Shown in pieces: positions 19,288 to 26,780 of a stretch of DNA of 43,457 nucleotides. The stretch covers positions 1 to 43,457 of the forward strand of contig NZ_JAKILU010000027.1 in assembly GCF_023283485.1 (NCBI RefSeq), given 5' to 3'. The DNA comes from Shewanella glacialipiscicola. Its GTDB lineage: Bacteria > Pseudomonadota > Gammaproteobacteria > Enterobacterales > Shewanellaceae. Under the pieces are notes generated by a model, which was not told the origin of the DNA, made no database searches, and worked only from the letters and a program-made list of their open reading frames with translations. Each line of letters begins with the position of its first letter. Position 1 is the stretch's first letter. The translations under genes and the position numbers were made by a program.

Positions 19288-20925
19288 ATGACACTCTTGA
19301 CCCAAAGCTCAATATGGCAAGCTTTATCAACACACAGTAAAAATATTCCGCATATGCGCGAATTATTTGCAACTGATGCGGCACGCTTCAATAAGATGTC
19401 GCTATCAAGCTGTGGTTTATTACTCGATTATTCTAAAAACAGAGCCACTGCGGAAACGCTCGACCTGTTATTTGCGTTGGCAAGCAATAGCCAGCTTGAA
19501 GCAAAAATTAAAGCGATGTTTGCTGGTGAGATTATTAACACCACCGAAAAGCGTGCTGTGCTGCACACAGCGCTTCGTAGCACTGCTGAACAATCGATTA
19601 TTGCCGAGGGTCAAGACATCATTCCTGAAGTCCAACAAACTCTAGATAAAATGCAAGGGTTTGTGAATTCAGTAACATCAGGCAACTGGAAAGGTTATAC
19701 CGGTAAAGCGATAACCGATATCGTCGGTATTGGTATTGGTGGCTCTTTTCTTGGCCCAAAGATTGTTTCGCAAGCGCTACGCCCGTATTGGAACCCAGAG
19801 TTGAAATGTCACTTTGTGGCAAACGTAGATGGCACCTCTATCAGTGAGAAACTGAAGTTACTGGATCCAGAAACGACCTTATTTATTATGTCGTCCAAAT
19901 CTTTTGGAACACAGGAAACCTTAACCAACACTCTTACAGCAAGGGACTGGTTTTTAGCAAAAGGCGGTTTGCAGTCTGATGTGGCAAAACATTTTGTTGC
20001 AGTGACTTCAAACGTGGCAAAAGCGACCGATTTTGGTATTGATGCAGACAACATTTTCCCAATGTGGGATTGGGTTGGCGGTCGTTACTCACTCTGGTCA
20101 GCCATTGGTTTACCGATTGCGCTCTTGATAGGCATGGATAACTTCAGAGCCTTACTTTCAGGTGCGCACCAAATGGATGAGCATTTCGCCAATGCGCCAT
20201 TGACAGAAAATATGCCAGTGATCATGGGCTTATTATCCCTATGGTACGGTAATTTCTTTAATGCACAGTCCCATGTTGTGCTGACATACGATCATTACCT
20301 GCGCGGCCTACCGGCGTACTTCCAACAACTCGACATGGAAAGTAACGGAAAGTCTGTCACATTAAATGGCACTAATGTTGACTACAGTACAGGCCCAGTC
20401 ATTTGGGGTGGCGAAGGTACGAATGGCCAACATGCCTACCACCAGCTGCTGCATCAAGGCACTGCGCTGATCCCCGCCGATTTTATTATGCCACTGCAAA
20501 GTCATAATCCTATAGGTGAGCACCATGACCAATTAGCTTCTAACTGCTTTGGTCAGACACAAGCCTTAATGCAAGGTCGCACGTTTGATGAAGCCTTAGC
20601 CGAACTCGCTAATAGCACACTATCTGAGTCAGAGAAACAGCTGATCGCTAAACATAAGGTGATGCCAGGTAATAAGCCGAGCAACACCTTACTTATGGAT
20701 AAGCTCACGCCAAGCACCTTAGGCGCTTTAATTGCCCTATATGAGCATAGAACCTTTGTTCAAGGTGCTATCTGGGATATAAACTCCTTCGATCAATGGG
20801 GCGTGGAACTCGGTAAAAATCTAGGTAACGATGTATTAGCACGTATTGGTGCTGAGCAAGATTCCGATGCTTTAGATGCCTCCAGTAACGCACTGATTAA
20901 CCTTTATCGCCAAGGTAAAATTTAA
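19288..20925 (+). CDS. pgi: Glucose-6-phosphate isomerase
   Basis: Interconverts glucose-6-P and fructose-6-P in the cytoplasm. Both family signatures are present: [21 protein letters not shown] near residue 145, and [32 protein letters not shown] near the C-terminus. The active-site motif [18 protein letters not shown] and the sugar-phosphate loop [14 protein letters not shown] are intact. The length of 545 residues is normal. The ATG at 19288 has GGAGACGG upstream. Together with tal and the nearby xfp it channels fructose-6-P. In a relative lacking phosphofructokinase, as reported for Shewanella, Pgi would mainly run toward glucose-6-P. Confidence 0.97.
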   Translation: MTLLTQSSIWQALSTHSKNIPHMRELFATDAARFNKMSLSSCGLLLDYSKNRATAETLDLLFALASNSQLEAKIKAMFAGEIINTTEKRAVLHTALRSTAEQSIIAEGQDIIPEVQQTLDKMQGFVNSVTSGNWKGYTGKAITDIVGIGIGGSFLGPKIVSQALRPYWNPELKCHFVANVDGTSISEKLKLLDPETTLFIMSSKSFGTQETLTNTLTARDWFLAKGGLQSDVAKHFVAVTSNVAKATDFGIDADNIFPMWDWVGGRYSLWSAIGLPIALLIGMDNFRALLSGAHQMDEHFANAPLTENMPVIMGLLSLWYGNFFNAQSHVVLTYDHYLRGLPAYFQQLDMESNGKSVTLNGTNVDYSTGPVIWGGEGTNGQHAYHQLLHQGTALIPADFIMPLQSHNPIGEHHDQLASNCFGQTQALMQGRTFDEALAELANSTLSESEKQLIAKHKVMPGNKPSNTLLMDKLTPSTLGALIALYEHRTFVQGAIWDINSFDQWGVELGKNLGNDVLARIGAEQDSDALDASSNALINLYRQGKI

Positions 20926-20950
20926 TCAAATAAAAAGCCTGCATCTGCTT

Positions 20951-20984
20951 AATGCCGTTTACTTAAGAGTGAGCGGCATTTTTA
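20951..20984 (+). terminator. Possible pgi terminator formed from the IS end
   Basis: AATGCCG at 20951 pairs with CGGCATT at 20974-20980, followed by TTTATTT. The left arm is the IS terminal repeat itself. The hairpin has a large imperfect loop, so its strength is uncertain. Confidence 0.4.
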
Positions 20985-21347
20985 TTTGCTTTAACCGGAA
21001 ACTTGTTTTTGCTCATTTTAAGCACTCTTGGATAAGCCCTTTCCCGTTTACCATCCAACTTAAATTGCCGTGCATTGCGTTCTATATCCAATACATGTGG
21101 GGACATTCCCCGGCGTTTGTGATGGCAGTTGTGTCAGCTTGAAGATGATATGACTCGCAGCATCCAGAAAACTCAGTTGATTGGGATGAACTGATGACAA
21201 GCTTTTAGTTATCAGTAACATCTTGTATCGGATGAGATTGTAGGCCAGCAACACGCCCAAAAGCTCTTGAGTCACTCGCTCTGGCACTTGACTGCGTAGC
21301 GTAAAATGGCTCTGCAATAGTTCATTTAATGCGAGCGAGAGTGGCAT
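20963..21347 (-). pseudogene. IS4-family transposase remnant (C-terminal part)
   Basis: From an ATG at 21347 the frame runs through a short junction and then the IS4 transposase C-terminus (FTLRSQVPERVTQELLGVLL, then NLIRYKML). It stops at 21060. Past a one-base frameshift near 21100 the original reading continues as LDIERNARQFKLDGKRERAY and reaches a TAA at 20963 inside the terminal repeat. The DDE catalytic core is missing, so no active transposase can be made. The 95-codon open frame here should not be taken as a functional gene. Confidence 0.85.
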
Positions 21348-21431
21348 AAAAAAATCCGATGACAGAGATCATCGGGTTTTGATCTTTTCAGCGAGATGGT
21401 CAAGTGATCTGTCTTAACTCAATCGGCATTA

Positions 21432-21928
21432 CGCCAGTGCGTCCCTTTTTTTATGCTGAAAAATACATCATTTACATATCGGCATGCTCGCTTGGATATT
21501 TTTACGACAATAGAACTCACTTAAATATTCGCTAAGGTAAAAGTGTTTAACCTAAAAAAAGCCTATATCGACATGGCGATTCAAGAATCTCCCTGAATAA
21601 AAATTAATAGAAGGATCTGCAAACTGATTGCTTAGACTTTAATCGTAGAACTCACTTTTAACACCGCAATTAAGCTTATTTATTTAGCTTAAACAATTGA
21701 ACACATAGAAATTTTCGAGACATAAAACCAGTAACACACTAAATGACATGGGAGCGGCATCACAAAGCGGGTATAAATTGGGCCATAGCTAACAGTTGCG
21801 TTATGCACCCCATTATGTTCTGATCCGCACGCGCTAACACGGCTAGCTTAATTCAGCCTTGATAAGCTCAATCTTTAGGTTGACTCAAGTCATCCTACGA
21901 CATTAAAACAGCAGTTGGAATTGCAGTT
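21432..21928. other. Intergenic region upstream of nhaD
   Basis: About 500 bases without a credible gene, between the inner end of the left IS4 relic and nhaD. It is A/T-rich and presumably holds the nhaD promoter and leader. I recognised no riboswitch or strong hairpin in it. Confidence 0.6.
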
Positions 21929-23176
21929 ATGTTAAATACCTTTCTCATCATACTTGCCTTGCTGGCATTGCTCAGTATTATTTTCGAAGAAGTTACCCAT
22001 CTTAATAAAGCAAAAACCACCTTATTCTTTGGCTGTATCTCTTGGATAGCGCTGTTTATGGCTGCAGGAGATCCTGCTAATGAAAAAATAGTTGCTCATC
22101 AACTTAATGAAAATTTACTCGAAATTGCCACTCTCTGGTTATTTCTAATGTCGACCATGACCTTCGTCGCGTACTTGAACGCGAAGGGCATGATCCAAAT
22201 TATGGTTCAAAAGCTGTTCCCGCAGAAAGTGTCGGTACGTATGCTGATGATCCAAGTTGCCTTATTTGCACTGGTGCTGTCGGCATTTTGTGATAACGTC
22301 ACTGCGACTTTAGTCTCTTTAGGTTTATTAACGACCTTTAAACTTGATAAACAAATGCGCCGTAGAATGGCGGTATTGATCATCTTTGCGGTGAACTCAG
22401 GCGGTGTGGCTTTGATTACGGGCGATGTTACCACGCTGATGATTTTCCTCGGTGGTCATGTGCACATGTCTGAACTGCTGATGTTGTTTATCCCATCGGC
22501 GATAAGCGTGATTTTACTCGCAACCCTGTTCTCTCTTAAAGCAGAAGGTGTGGTCAGCACCACGCCAATCAAGCACACCTATCAAACGGTTGATGTGCTC
22601 ATTGCTCTCGTGTTTTTCTGCACTATTTTGATGACAATGATGTTAAACATATTGTTTGGCATTCCGCCAGTGCTGACCTTCTTAACCGGTCTATCAATTA
22701 TGTTTTTGATTGGCCACACAACCCACAGCAATAAAGAAGAACTCAAAATTCTTGAGTATATTCGCCAAGTAGAATATGACACCTTATTATTCTTCTTAGG
22801 CATTTTACTGTTAGTAGGAATGCTTAAAGAAATCGGCACCTTAGATATGTTGACTGAAGCTTATACAATGTTTAATCCAAACATTTCTAACTTCTTTACG
22901 GGTATGGGCTCTGCCCTAATCGATAACGTGCCACTCACAGCTGCATTGTTAAAAGCCAACCCAGAATTGAGCACGCCTGAATGGCTTGGTTTGACTTATA
23001 GCGTCGGCGTCGGCGGTTCACTACTGATCATTGGTTCTGCATCAGGTATTGTGGCCATGAGTAAAGTGAAGGAACTGACTTTTGTGAGTTACTTAAAATA
23101 TGTTCCAGCACTTTTCCTTTGCTACAGCGTCGGTTACGCAATAACATTGTTCTTAGCCCATAAACTATTTGATTAA
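21929..23176 (+). CDS. nhaD: Sodium:proton antiporter NhaD
   Basis: Inner-membrane Na+/H+ antiporter of the NhaD (ion transporter superfamily) type, which exports sodium or lithium at alkaline pH. About 11-12 hydrophobic segments span 415 residues. Family patterns include FEEVTHLNKAKTTLFFG at the N-terminus, ALVLSAFCDNVTATLVSLGLL, AVNSGGVALITGDVTTLMIF, MGSALIDNVPLTAAL, and GGSLLIIGSASGIVAM near the end. The polar residues of the SAFCDNVTAT and IDNVPLTA helices, important for transport in the family, are present. The ribosome site is weak (GGAATT). It stands alone, bracketed by inverted IS4 relics. Marine relatives carry NhaD normally, so import by the IS elements is not implied. Confidence 0.93.
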   Translation: MLNTFLIILALLALLSIIFEEVTHLNKAKTTLFFGCISWIALFMAAGDPANEKIVAHQLNENLLEIATLWLFLMSTMTFVAYLNAKGMIQIMVQKLFPQKVSVRMLMIQVALFALVLSAFCDNVTATLVSLGLLTTFKLDKQMRRRMAVLIIFAVNSGGVALITGDVTTLMIFLGGHVHMSELLMLFIPSAISVILLATLFSLKAEGVVSTTPIKHTYQTVDVLIALVFFCTILMTMMLNILFGIPPVLTFLTGLSIMFLIGHTTHSNKEELKILEYIRQVEYDTLLFFLGILLLVGMLKEIGTLDMLTEAYTMFNPNISNFFTGMGSALIDNVPLTAALLKANPELSTPEWLGLTYSVGVGGSLLIIGSASGIVAMSKVKELTFVSYLKYVPALFLCYSVGYAITLFLAHKLFD

Positions 23177-23214
23177 GTTAACGTCGGTATAAGAGTAAAA
23201 AGGCGCCTTAGACG

Positions 23215-24037
23215 TAATGCCGATCAGTTAACACCGATCGCTTGACCATCTCGCTGAAAAGATCAAAATCCGATGACCTCTGTCATCGGATTTTTTTATG
23301 CAACGTTCAGAAGCACTCGCGCGCACTCATATTACCCGCCTAACTGAATTCACCAGCTTAGCTGATGTGTTAGAACCTAAGTTAATTCAATCCTGTTTGG
23401 ACTATCAAGGCGTGGCGATGCTAAGACGGCGTAAATTGCCGATGGATGTGATGATTTGGACGGTTATCGAAGTAGCCTTGTTCCGAGGGGAGTCTGTTCG
23501 GTCACTCATCAACAAACTCGACATTGTCTTGCCGCAAAATATTGATTATGTTGCACGCAGCTCCCTGATACCCTTGAAGGGCTTTTACTCACTAAGACAG
23601 TGAAAGGTAAGTTAGTCGCCATGTTAACCTCGTTGACTGACTCGATGCGTTACCCCAGCGAAGACATTGTCGACTTATTATGCCCATCGATAGGATACAG
23701 AGAGATGAAGCAACACCTGTTGGAGAGCCGTTTTACGCTACGCAGTCAACTGCCAGAGCGGGTGACTCAAGAGCTTTGGGGCGTGTTGCTGGCCTACAAT
23801 CTCATCCGATACAAGATGTTACTGATGACTAAAAGCTTGTCATCAGTTCATCCCAATCAACTGAGTTTTCGAGATGCGGCGAGTCATATCATCTTCAAAC
23901 TAACATAACTGCCATCACAAACGCCGGGGAATGTCCCCAAATGTATTGGATATAGAACGCAATGCACAGCAATTTAAGTTGGATGGTAAACGGGAAAGAG
24001 CTTATCCAAGAGTGCTTAAAATGAGCAAAAACAAGTT
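23215..24037 (+). mobile_element. IS4-family insertion sequence relic, right copy (internally deleted, truncated)
   Basis: Begins with the IS4-type end TAATGCCGATCAGTTAA at 23215. The leader, including a hairpin before the transposase ATG (CCGATGACCTCTGTCATCGG), matches the left copy. The 3' part matches the left copy up to AAACAAGTTT near 24037 and then stops, so the outer terminal repeat (about 50 bases) is missing. About 820 bases remain. With one end lost this copy cannot move on its own, and the pair cannot move as a composite from its outer ends. Confidence 0.85.
23298..24037 (+). pseudogene. IS4-family transposase, broken by deletion, frameshift and nonsense change
   Basis: The N-terminal IS4 domain is intact for about 90 residues from ATG 23298 (LPMDVMIWTVIEVALFRGES, then LDIVLPQNIDYVARSS). 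It then jumps to IPLKG, matching a point far downstream in IS4 transposase, and shifts frame. The C-terminal part resumes at about 23582 (KGKLVAMLTSLTDSMRYPSE, GYREMKQHLLESRFTLRSQL). A second small deletion lies at LLCPSIGYRE. A TAA at 23906 replaces a CAA codon kept in the left copy. The catalytic DDE core is lost. Confidence 0.88.
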
Positions 24038-24191
24038 TTTAATTCCCTTCCCTGTATCAAACCTGCACTGAATCCTCATACTAAATAATGTAAACTTCAT
24101 TTTAACTTAACATAAATGAAACATAACTCTTGCACCCTGTTTTGAAAATATGTTATTAAATCGCTGACAAAACATACAACAGGAGGTTGCC

Positions 24192-24377
24192 ATGGATCGT
24201 TTAGATTATGGTTGTGCGCTAGATGAAGTCGTTGAAAGACCCGATCGTTCGCGAGGCTCCAATAAAAAACGTAAATGGCGCGAGATTGAAGCGCTAAAAG
24301 ATAAGTATCGTTTGCTCAAAGAACTCCAAGAAATCGATAATAACTTTAACTACGATATTGATGCTATCCAGTTGTAA
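24192..24377 (+). CDS. Small DUF3545-family protein
   Basis: 61-residue charged protein with no signal or membrane segment. The sequence (MDRLDYGCALDEVVERPDRS, then GSNKKRKWREIEALKDKYRL) matches the small DUF3545 family of Shewanella and vibrios, as far as I can recall it. The central basic stretch is followed by a predicted coiled or helical region rich in Lys, Glu and Leu. A perfect AGGAGG ribosome site lies six bases before the ATG, suggesting strong expression. It is monocistronic with its own terminator. Function unknown. Confidence 0.85.
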   Translation: MDRLDYGCALDEVVERPDRSRGSNKKRKWREIEALKDKYRLLKELQEIDNNFNYDIDAIQL

Positions 24378-24417
24378 CCTCATGTAGATATGACTTTAAT
24401 CATTATCTTCAAGCTAA

Positions 24418-24446
24418 ATAAAAAAGCGCCTAAGGCGCTTTTTTAT
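24418..24446 (+). terminator. Rho-independent terminator of the DUF3545 gene
   Basis: Stem AAAAAGCGCCT / AGGCGCTTTTT with almost no loop, followed by TATTTAT, about 40 bases after the stop. Confidence 0.9.
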
Positions 24447-24660
24447 TTATGGTTTAAATTCAATAAAGCATAAGAGGATGTGTTTTTCTGTACGCAAATA
24501 GATAAATATTCGAATCATGATCTAGGCTAAAGCCACAAACACTGATTTTAAGAAGGTACTTTCCTAAGCACTGCCATCGCTAGACTCAAATAAAACTCAG
24601 CTTTTTGCGAAATTGCTCCACAGCAATATTAATAGTATGGATTTTATGAGTAAAACAGCC

Positions 24661-25197
24661 CTAGTCAGACGTGGTTAAATAAGCCCGTAAACTCTCAAAC
24701 TCTTTCTGCTCCCGCTCCAGAAATAGAGGATCATCGGTAAACACTTTCTGACACTCCAACTCGATAGCTTGCCAATCCTGCTCAGTTAAGTTTTTTGAAA
24801 ATAAAGGAAATATGTCACGCTCTTCCATTTGCATGTGCTGCTCTTGTAATGCGACATAGTCGGCGAAATCAATAATCAGTTTCTCACGAGCAACCACAAT
24901 ATCACTGAGAATAAGATTTAGCGTTGCCATTAACGCGGATGATGCTTGACCCACTAGCTCATGTTCTGCACTTAACTTATCAACGGAGTCACTGGCTTTA
25001 TGCGTTAAATAGTAAGCATAGATAATATCTTCGGTAGGATGATGGTAACGCTCAGCATATCCTTGCATGTACTCAACGATATCACGCACTAAGGTGAAGT
25101 TAATTGACTCACCCTCTGACAGTTTCATCTGTTTGTTTTTTAAAACATTAAGCAAGACTGCTATATGTTTATGATCATTCATGAGTCTTTTAAGCAT
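24661..25197 (-). CDS. Hemerythrin HHE-domain protein
   Basis: Predicted four-helix hemerythrin-like protein that binds a diiron centre. Candidate ligands are well placed: His9 (NDHKH), His52/His53 and Glu56 (YHHPTED), His79 (AEHE), His121 (EQHMQMEE) and Glu125/126. Proteins of this class sense or store oxygen, or handle NO and iron stress; which applies here cannot be told. It has 178 residues and no signal peptide. A perfect AGGAGG site lies just before the ATG. It is monocistronic, with an FNR/EtrA-like half-conserved site about 90 bases upstream. Confidence 0.88.
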   Translation of the reverse strand: MLKRLMNDHKHIAVLLNVLKNKQMKLSEGESINFTLVRDIVEYMQGYAERYHHPTEDIIYAYYLTHKASDSVDKLSAEHELVGQASSALMATLNLILSDIVVAREKLIIDFADYVALQEQHMQMEERDIFPLFSKNLTEQDWQAIELECQKVFTDDPLFLEREQKEFESLRAYLTTSD

Positions 25198-25283
25198 AAT
25201 GCCTCCTAAATCGGGATCAGACGATTGATACTAGACAAGTCGTCAACGAATACCAATATAGCAGGCTAAATCAGCTTCATTTT

Positions 25284-25297
25284 ATGACGTTGATCAA
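25284..25297. promoter_or_regulatory. FNR/EtrA-like site upstream of the hemerythrin gene
   Basis: ATGACGTTGATCAA matches the FNR box TTGAT-N4-ATCAA in 8 of 10 fixed positions; the right half is perfect. It lies about 87 bases before the start codon. Oxygen-linked control would suit a hemerythrin, but the match is partial. Confidence 0.3.
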
Positions 25298-25415
25298 GTT
25301 AATCACCTGCCAAAAAGTAAACGCGCTATAAATATCAGCGCGCATTAACCCATAAAAAACCACTGAGAGACCTATCTCATCACTCTTTTATGACTAAAAC
25401 TGCAAGGGTACACGC

Positions 25416-26147
25416 TTACTTGGCCAGCTGATGCAATTGCTGTTGTAGTTTTTTAAACTCAAGTCTTAATGCAAGCTGCTGCTGGCTTAGCTGCGCTGGA
25501 TTGATATCCTCAGCAACAAGCTGCGGATAATCCTTCACGAGCTGCTGCTCCACAACGATTGCTTGTACAGTATCCTTAGCATCGATTAACGCCTGTAATC
25601 GCTGTAGAGACTCCGCTAACGACGTTTTATGAATTTCTGATACCGATGCCATTGGATCCATAGAGCTTGCAACCATAGCAGGACTCATTGCATCCTGTTG
25701 CGGCTCAATAACTCCTGACGCAGCTTTAGCTTGTTGCTTTTGAGTCTGCTTTTGATGCTCAACAATCGCTTCTGCTTGCCTATTGGAGGATGGTATCGCT
25801 TGCGAATCAGCCATCCGTGTCATAGTTTGTGGCGCCGGAGCACTCATCGTCATAGGGCTTAGCGTAAGCGTATCTTCGATTTGCGGCCGATTAAGCATGA
25901 GTAAACCCACAATAAGCACCAAAGATGCCACACTCGATAATGCCCAAGGGTGACGCCGCCAGACAGAGTTTGGAGGCTCGATGGGGGTTATTTTTCCTTG
26001 ATGCATTTCTGCTAAGTGTGCTTGGGCGAGTTGTAAAATATCTTGATCGAGTTGTTCAGCTGGAACCTCTAAAGCTTGTTGGCGATACCAAGTCAGTATC
26101 TCCTGTTGCAGCGCGGCTTCATCGGCACTAAAAGTCGTATTACTCAT
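25416..26147 (-). CDS. Putative membrane-bound anti-sigma factor
   Basis: Assigned mostly by context: it follows an ECF sigma gene and overlaps it by eight bases (ATGAGTAA). The start at ATG 26147 has AGGAGG six bases upstream; the frame extends eight codons further without support. The protein has 243 residues: a soluble N-terminus (about 1-66, with a helical region LDQDILQLAQAHLAEMHQ), one membrane helix at about 68-86, then a periplasmic part rich in Gln, Met and Pro. It ends in a coiled-coil-like stretch (LRLEFKKLQQQLHQL). No zinc-binding HxxxCxxC anti-sigma motif is present, so the anti-sigma role is inference. Confidence 0.6.
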   Translation of the reverse strand: MSNTTFSADEAALQQEILTWYRQQALEVPAEQLDQDILQLAQAHLAEMHQGKITPIEPPNSVWRRHPWALSSVASLVLIVGLLMLNRPQIEDTLTLSPMTMSAPAPQTMTRMADSQAIPSSNRQAEAIVEHQKQTQKQQAKAASGVIEPQQDAMSPAMVASSMDPMASVSEIHKTSLAESLQRLQALIDAKDTVQAIVVEQQLVKDYPQLVAEDINPAQLSQQQLALRLEFKKLQQQLHQLAK

Positions 26148-26745
26148 GACCCGCCTCCTGCCATTTCGCACTAACGCAATCTTTTAAGCTTTGATAGGCG
26201 TAGCGAATACGGCTTTTAGTTGCTTCTAACGTAACCCCCGCAATGTCGCTAATAATCGCTGCCGTAAAACCCATTTCAATGTTCAGAATAAACGCTTCTT
26301 TTTGAACTTGCGGTAACAATGCGATACAGGTCTTCAGCAATAAACTCTTTTGCGCTGCTTGCCATTGCACATCGGGCTTATCTTGTTCACCCGCCACAAA
26401 AGTATCGAGTCCGGCTTCATCCCCATCACTGGTGATTAAATCAACGGGCTTAACCGCACGAACATGATCAATCAACAAGTTATGAGCAATACGATATAAC
26501 CAAGTCGTAAACTTAGCACTGGCTTCATAATTAGCCGCAGCGCGGATCACCCGCCCCCAGGTTTCCTGATACAAATCTTCCGCTAACTGCTTGTCACCTA
26601 ATTGACGAACAAAATAGCGATAAAGCGCCCCTTTATGTTTCAGGTATAACTGTTCGAACGCTTTTGAATCGCCCTTGGCATAGCACAACATCAATTGCTC
26701 ATCTGAGTGCTCGTGGTTTGGTAATTGCGGTATGGCTAATGCCAC
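26140..26745 (-). CDS. ECF-type RNA polymerase sigma factor
   Basis: Extracytoplasmic-function sigma-70 of 201 residues. Region 2 is clear (DLYQETWGRVIRAAANYEAS followed by FTTWLYRIAHNLLIDH), and so is region 4 (LPQVQKEAFILNIEMGFT, then ISDIAGVTLEATKSRIRYAY). The start is GTG at 26745 with GAGGAG six bases upstream. It lies 35 bases after the vWA lipoprotein gene and is coupled to the putative anti-sigma. The likely signal is in the envelope, given the lipoprotein and membrane partner. Target promoters are unknown, and I did not find a matching element upstream of the operon. Confidence 0.92.
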   Translation of the reverse strand: MALAIPQLPNHEHSDEQLMLCYAKGDSKAFEQLYLKHKGALYRYFVRQLGDKQLAEDLYQETWGRVIRAAANYEASAKFTTWLYRIAHNLLIDHVRAVKPVDLITSDGDEAGLDTFVAGEQDKPDVQWQAAQKSLLLKTCIALLPQVQKEAFILNIEMGFTAAIISDIAGVTLEATKSRIRYAYQSLKDCVSAKWQEAGHE

Positions 26746-26780
26746 GGGAAACTCCTCATCGTTTGCGGTGTTCTCTTTGA

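Larger units (their letters stand above)
20950..21431 (-). mobile_element. IS4-family insertion sequence relic, left copy (internally deleted)
   Basis: Both ends are recognisable. The outer end TAATGCCGTTTACTTAAGA (from 20950) and the reverse complement of the inner end, TAATGCCGATTGAGTTAAGA (to 21431), form an imperfect terminal inverted repeat of the IS4 type. Only about 480 bases remain, whereas IS4-type elements are about 1.4 kb. The transposase start codon and its leader survive, but most of the N-terminal and catalytic parts are gone. It is inverted relative to the copy at 23215-24037, and the two share several hundred bases at an estimated 93-95% identity by eye. No clear target duplication was found. 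Confidence 0.85.

Noticed and set aside
21060..21347. 95-codon open frame as a functional gene
   Set aside because: It is the C-terminal remnant of an IS4-family transposase joined to the IS leader, with most of the protein deleted.
21432..21928. Sodium or lithium riboswitch in the nhaD leader
   Set aside because: A long leader before a sodium antiporter invites the idea, but I could not fit a known riboswitch consensus or a clear expression platform.
20950..24037. Mobile composite transposon still able to move
   Set aside because: The right copy lacks its outer terminal repeat and neither copy encodes a complete transposase.
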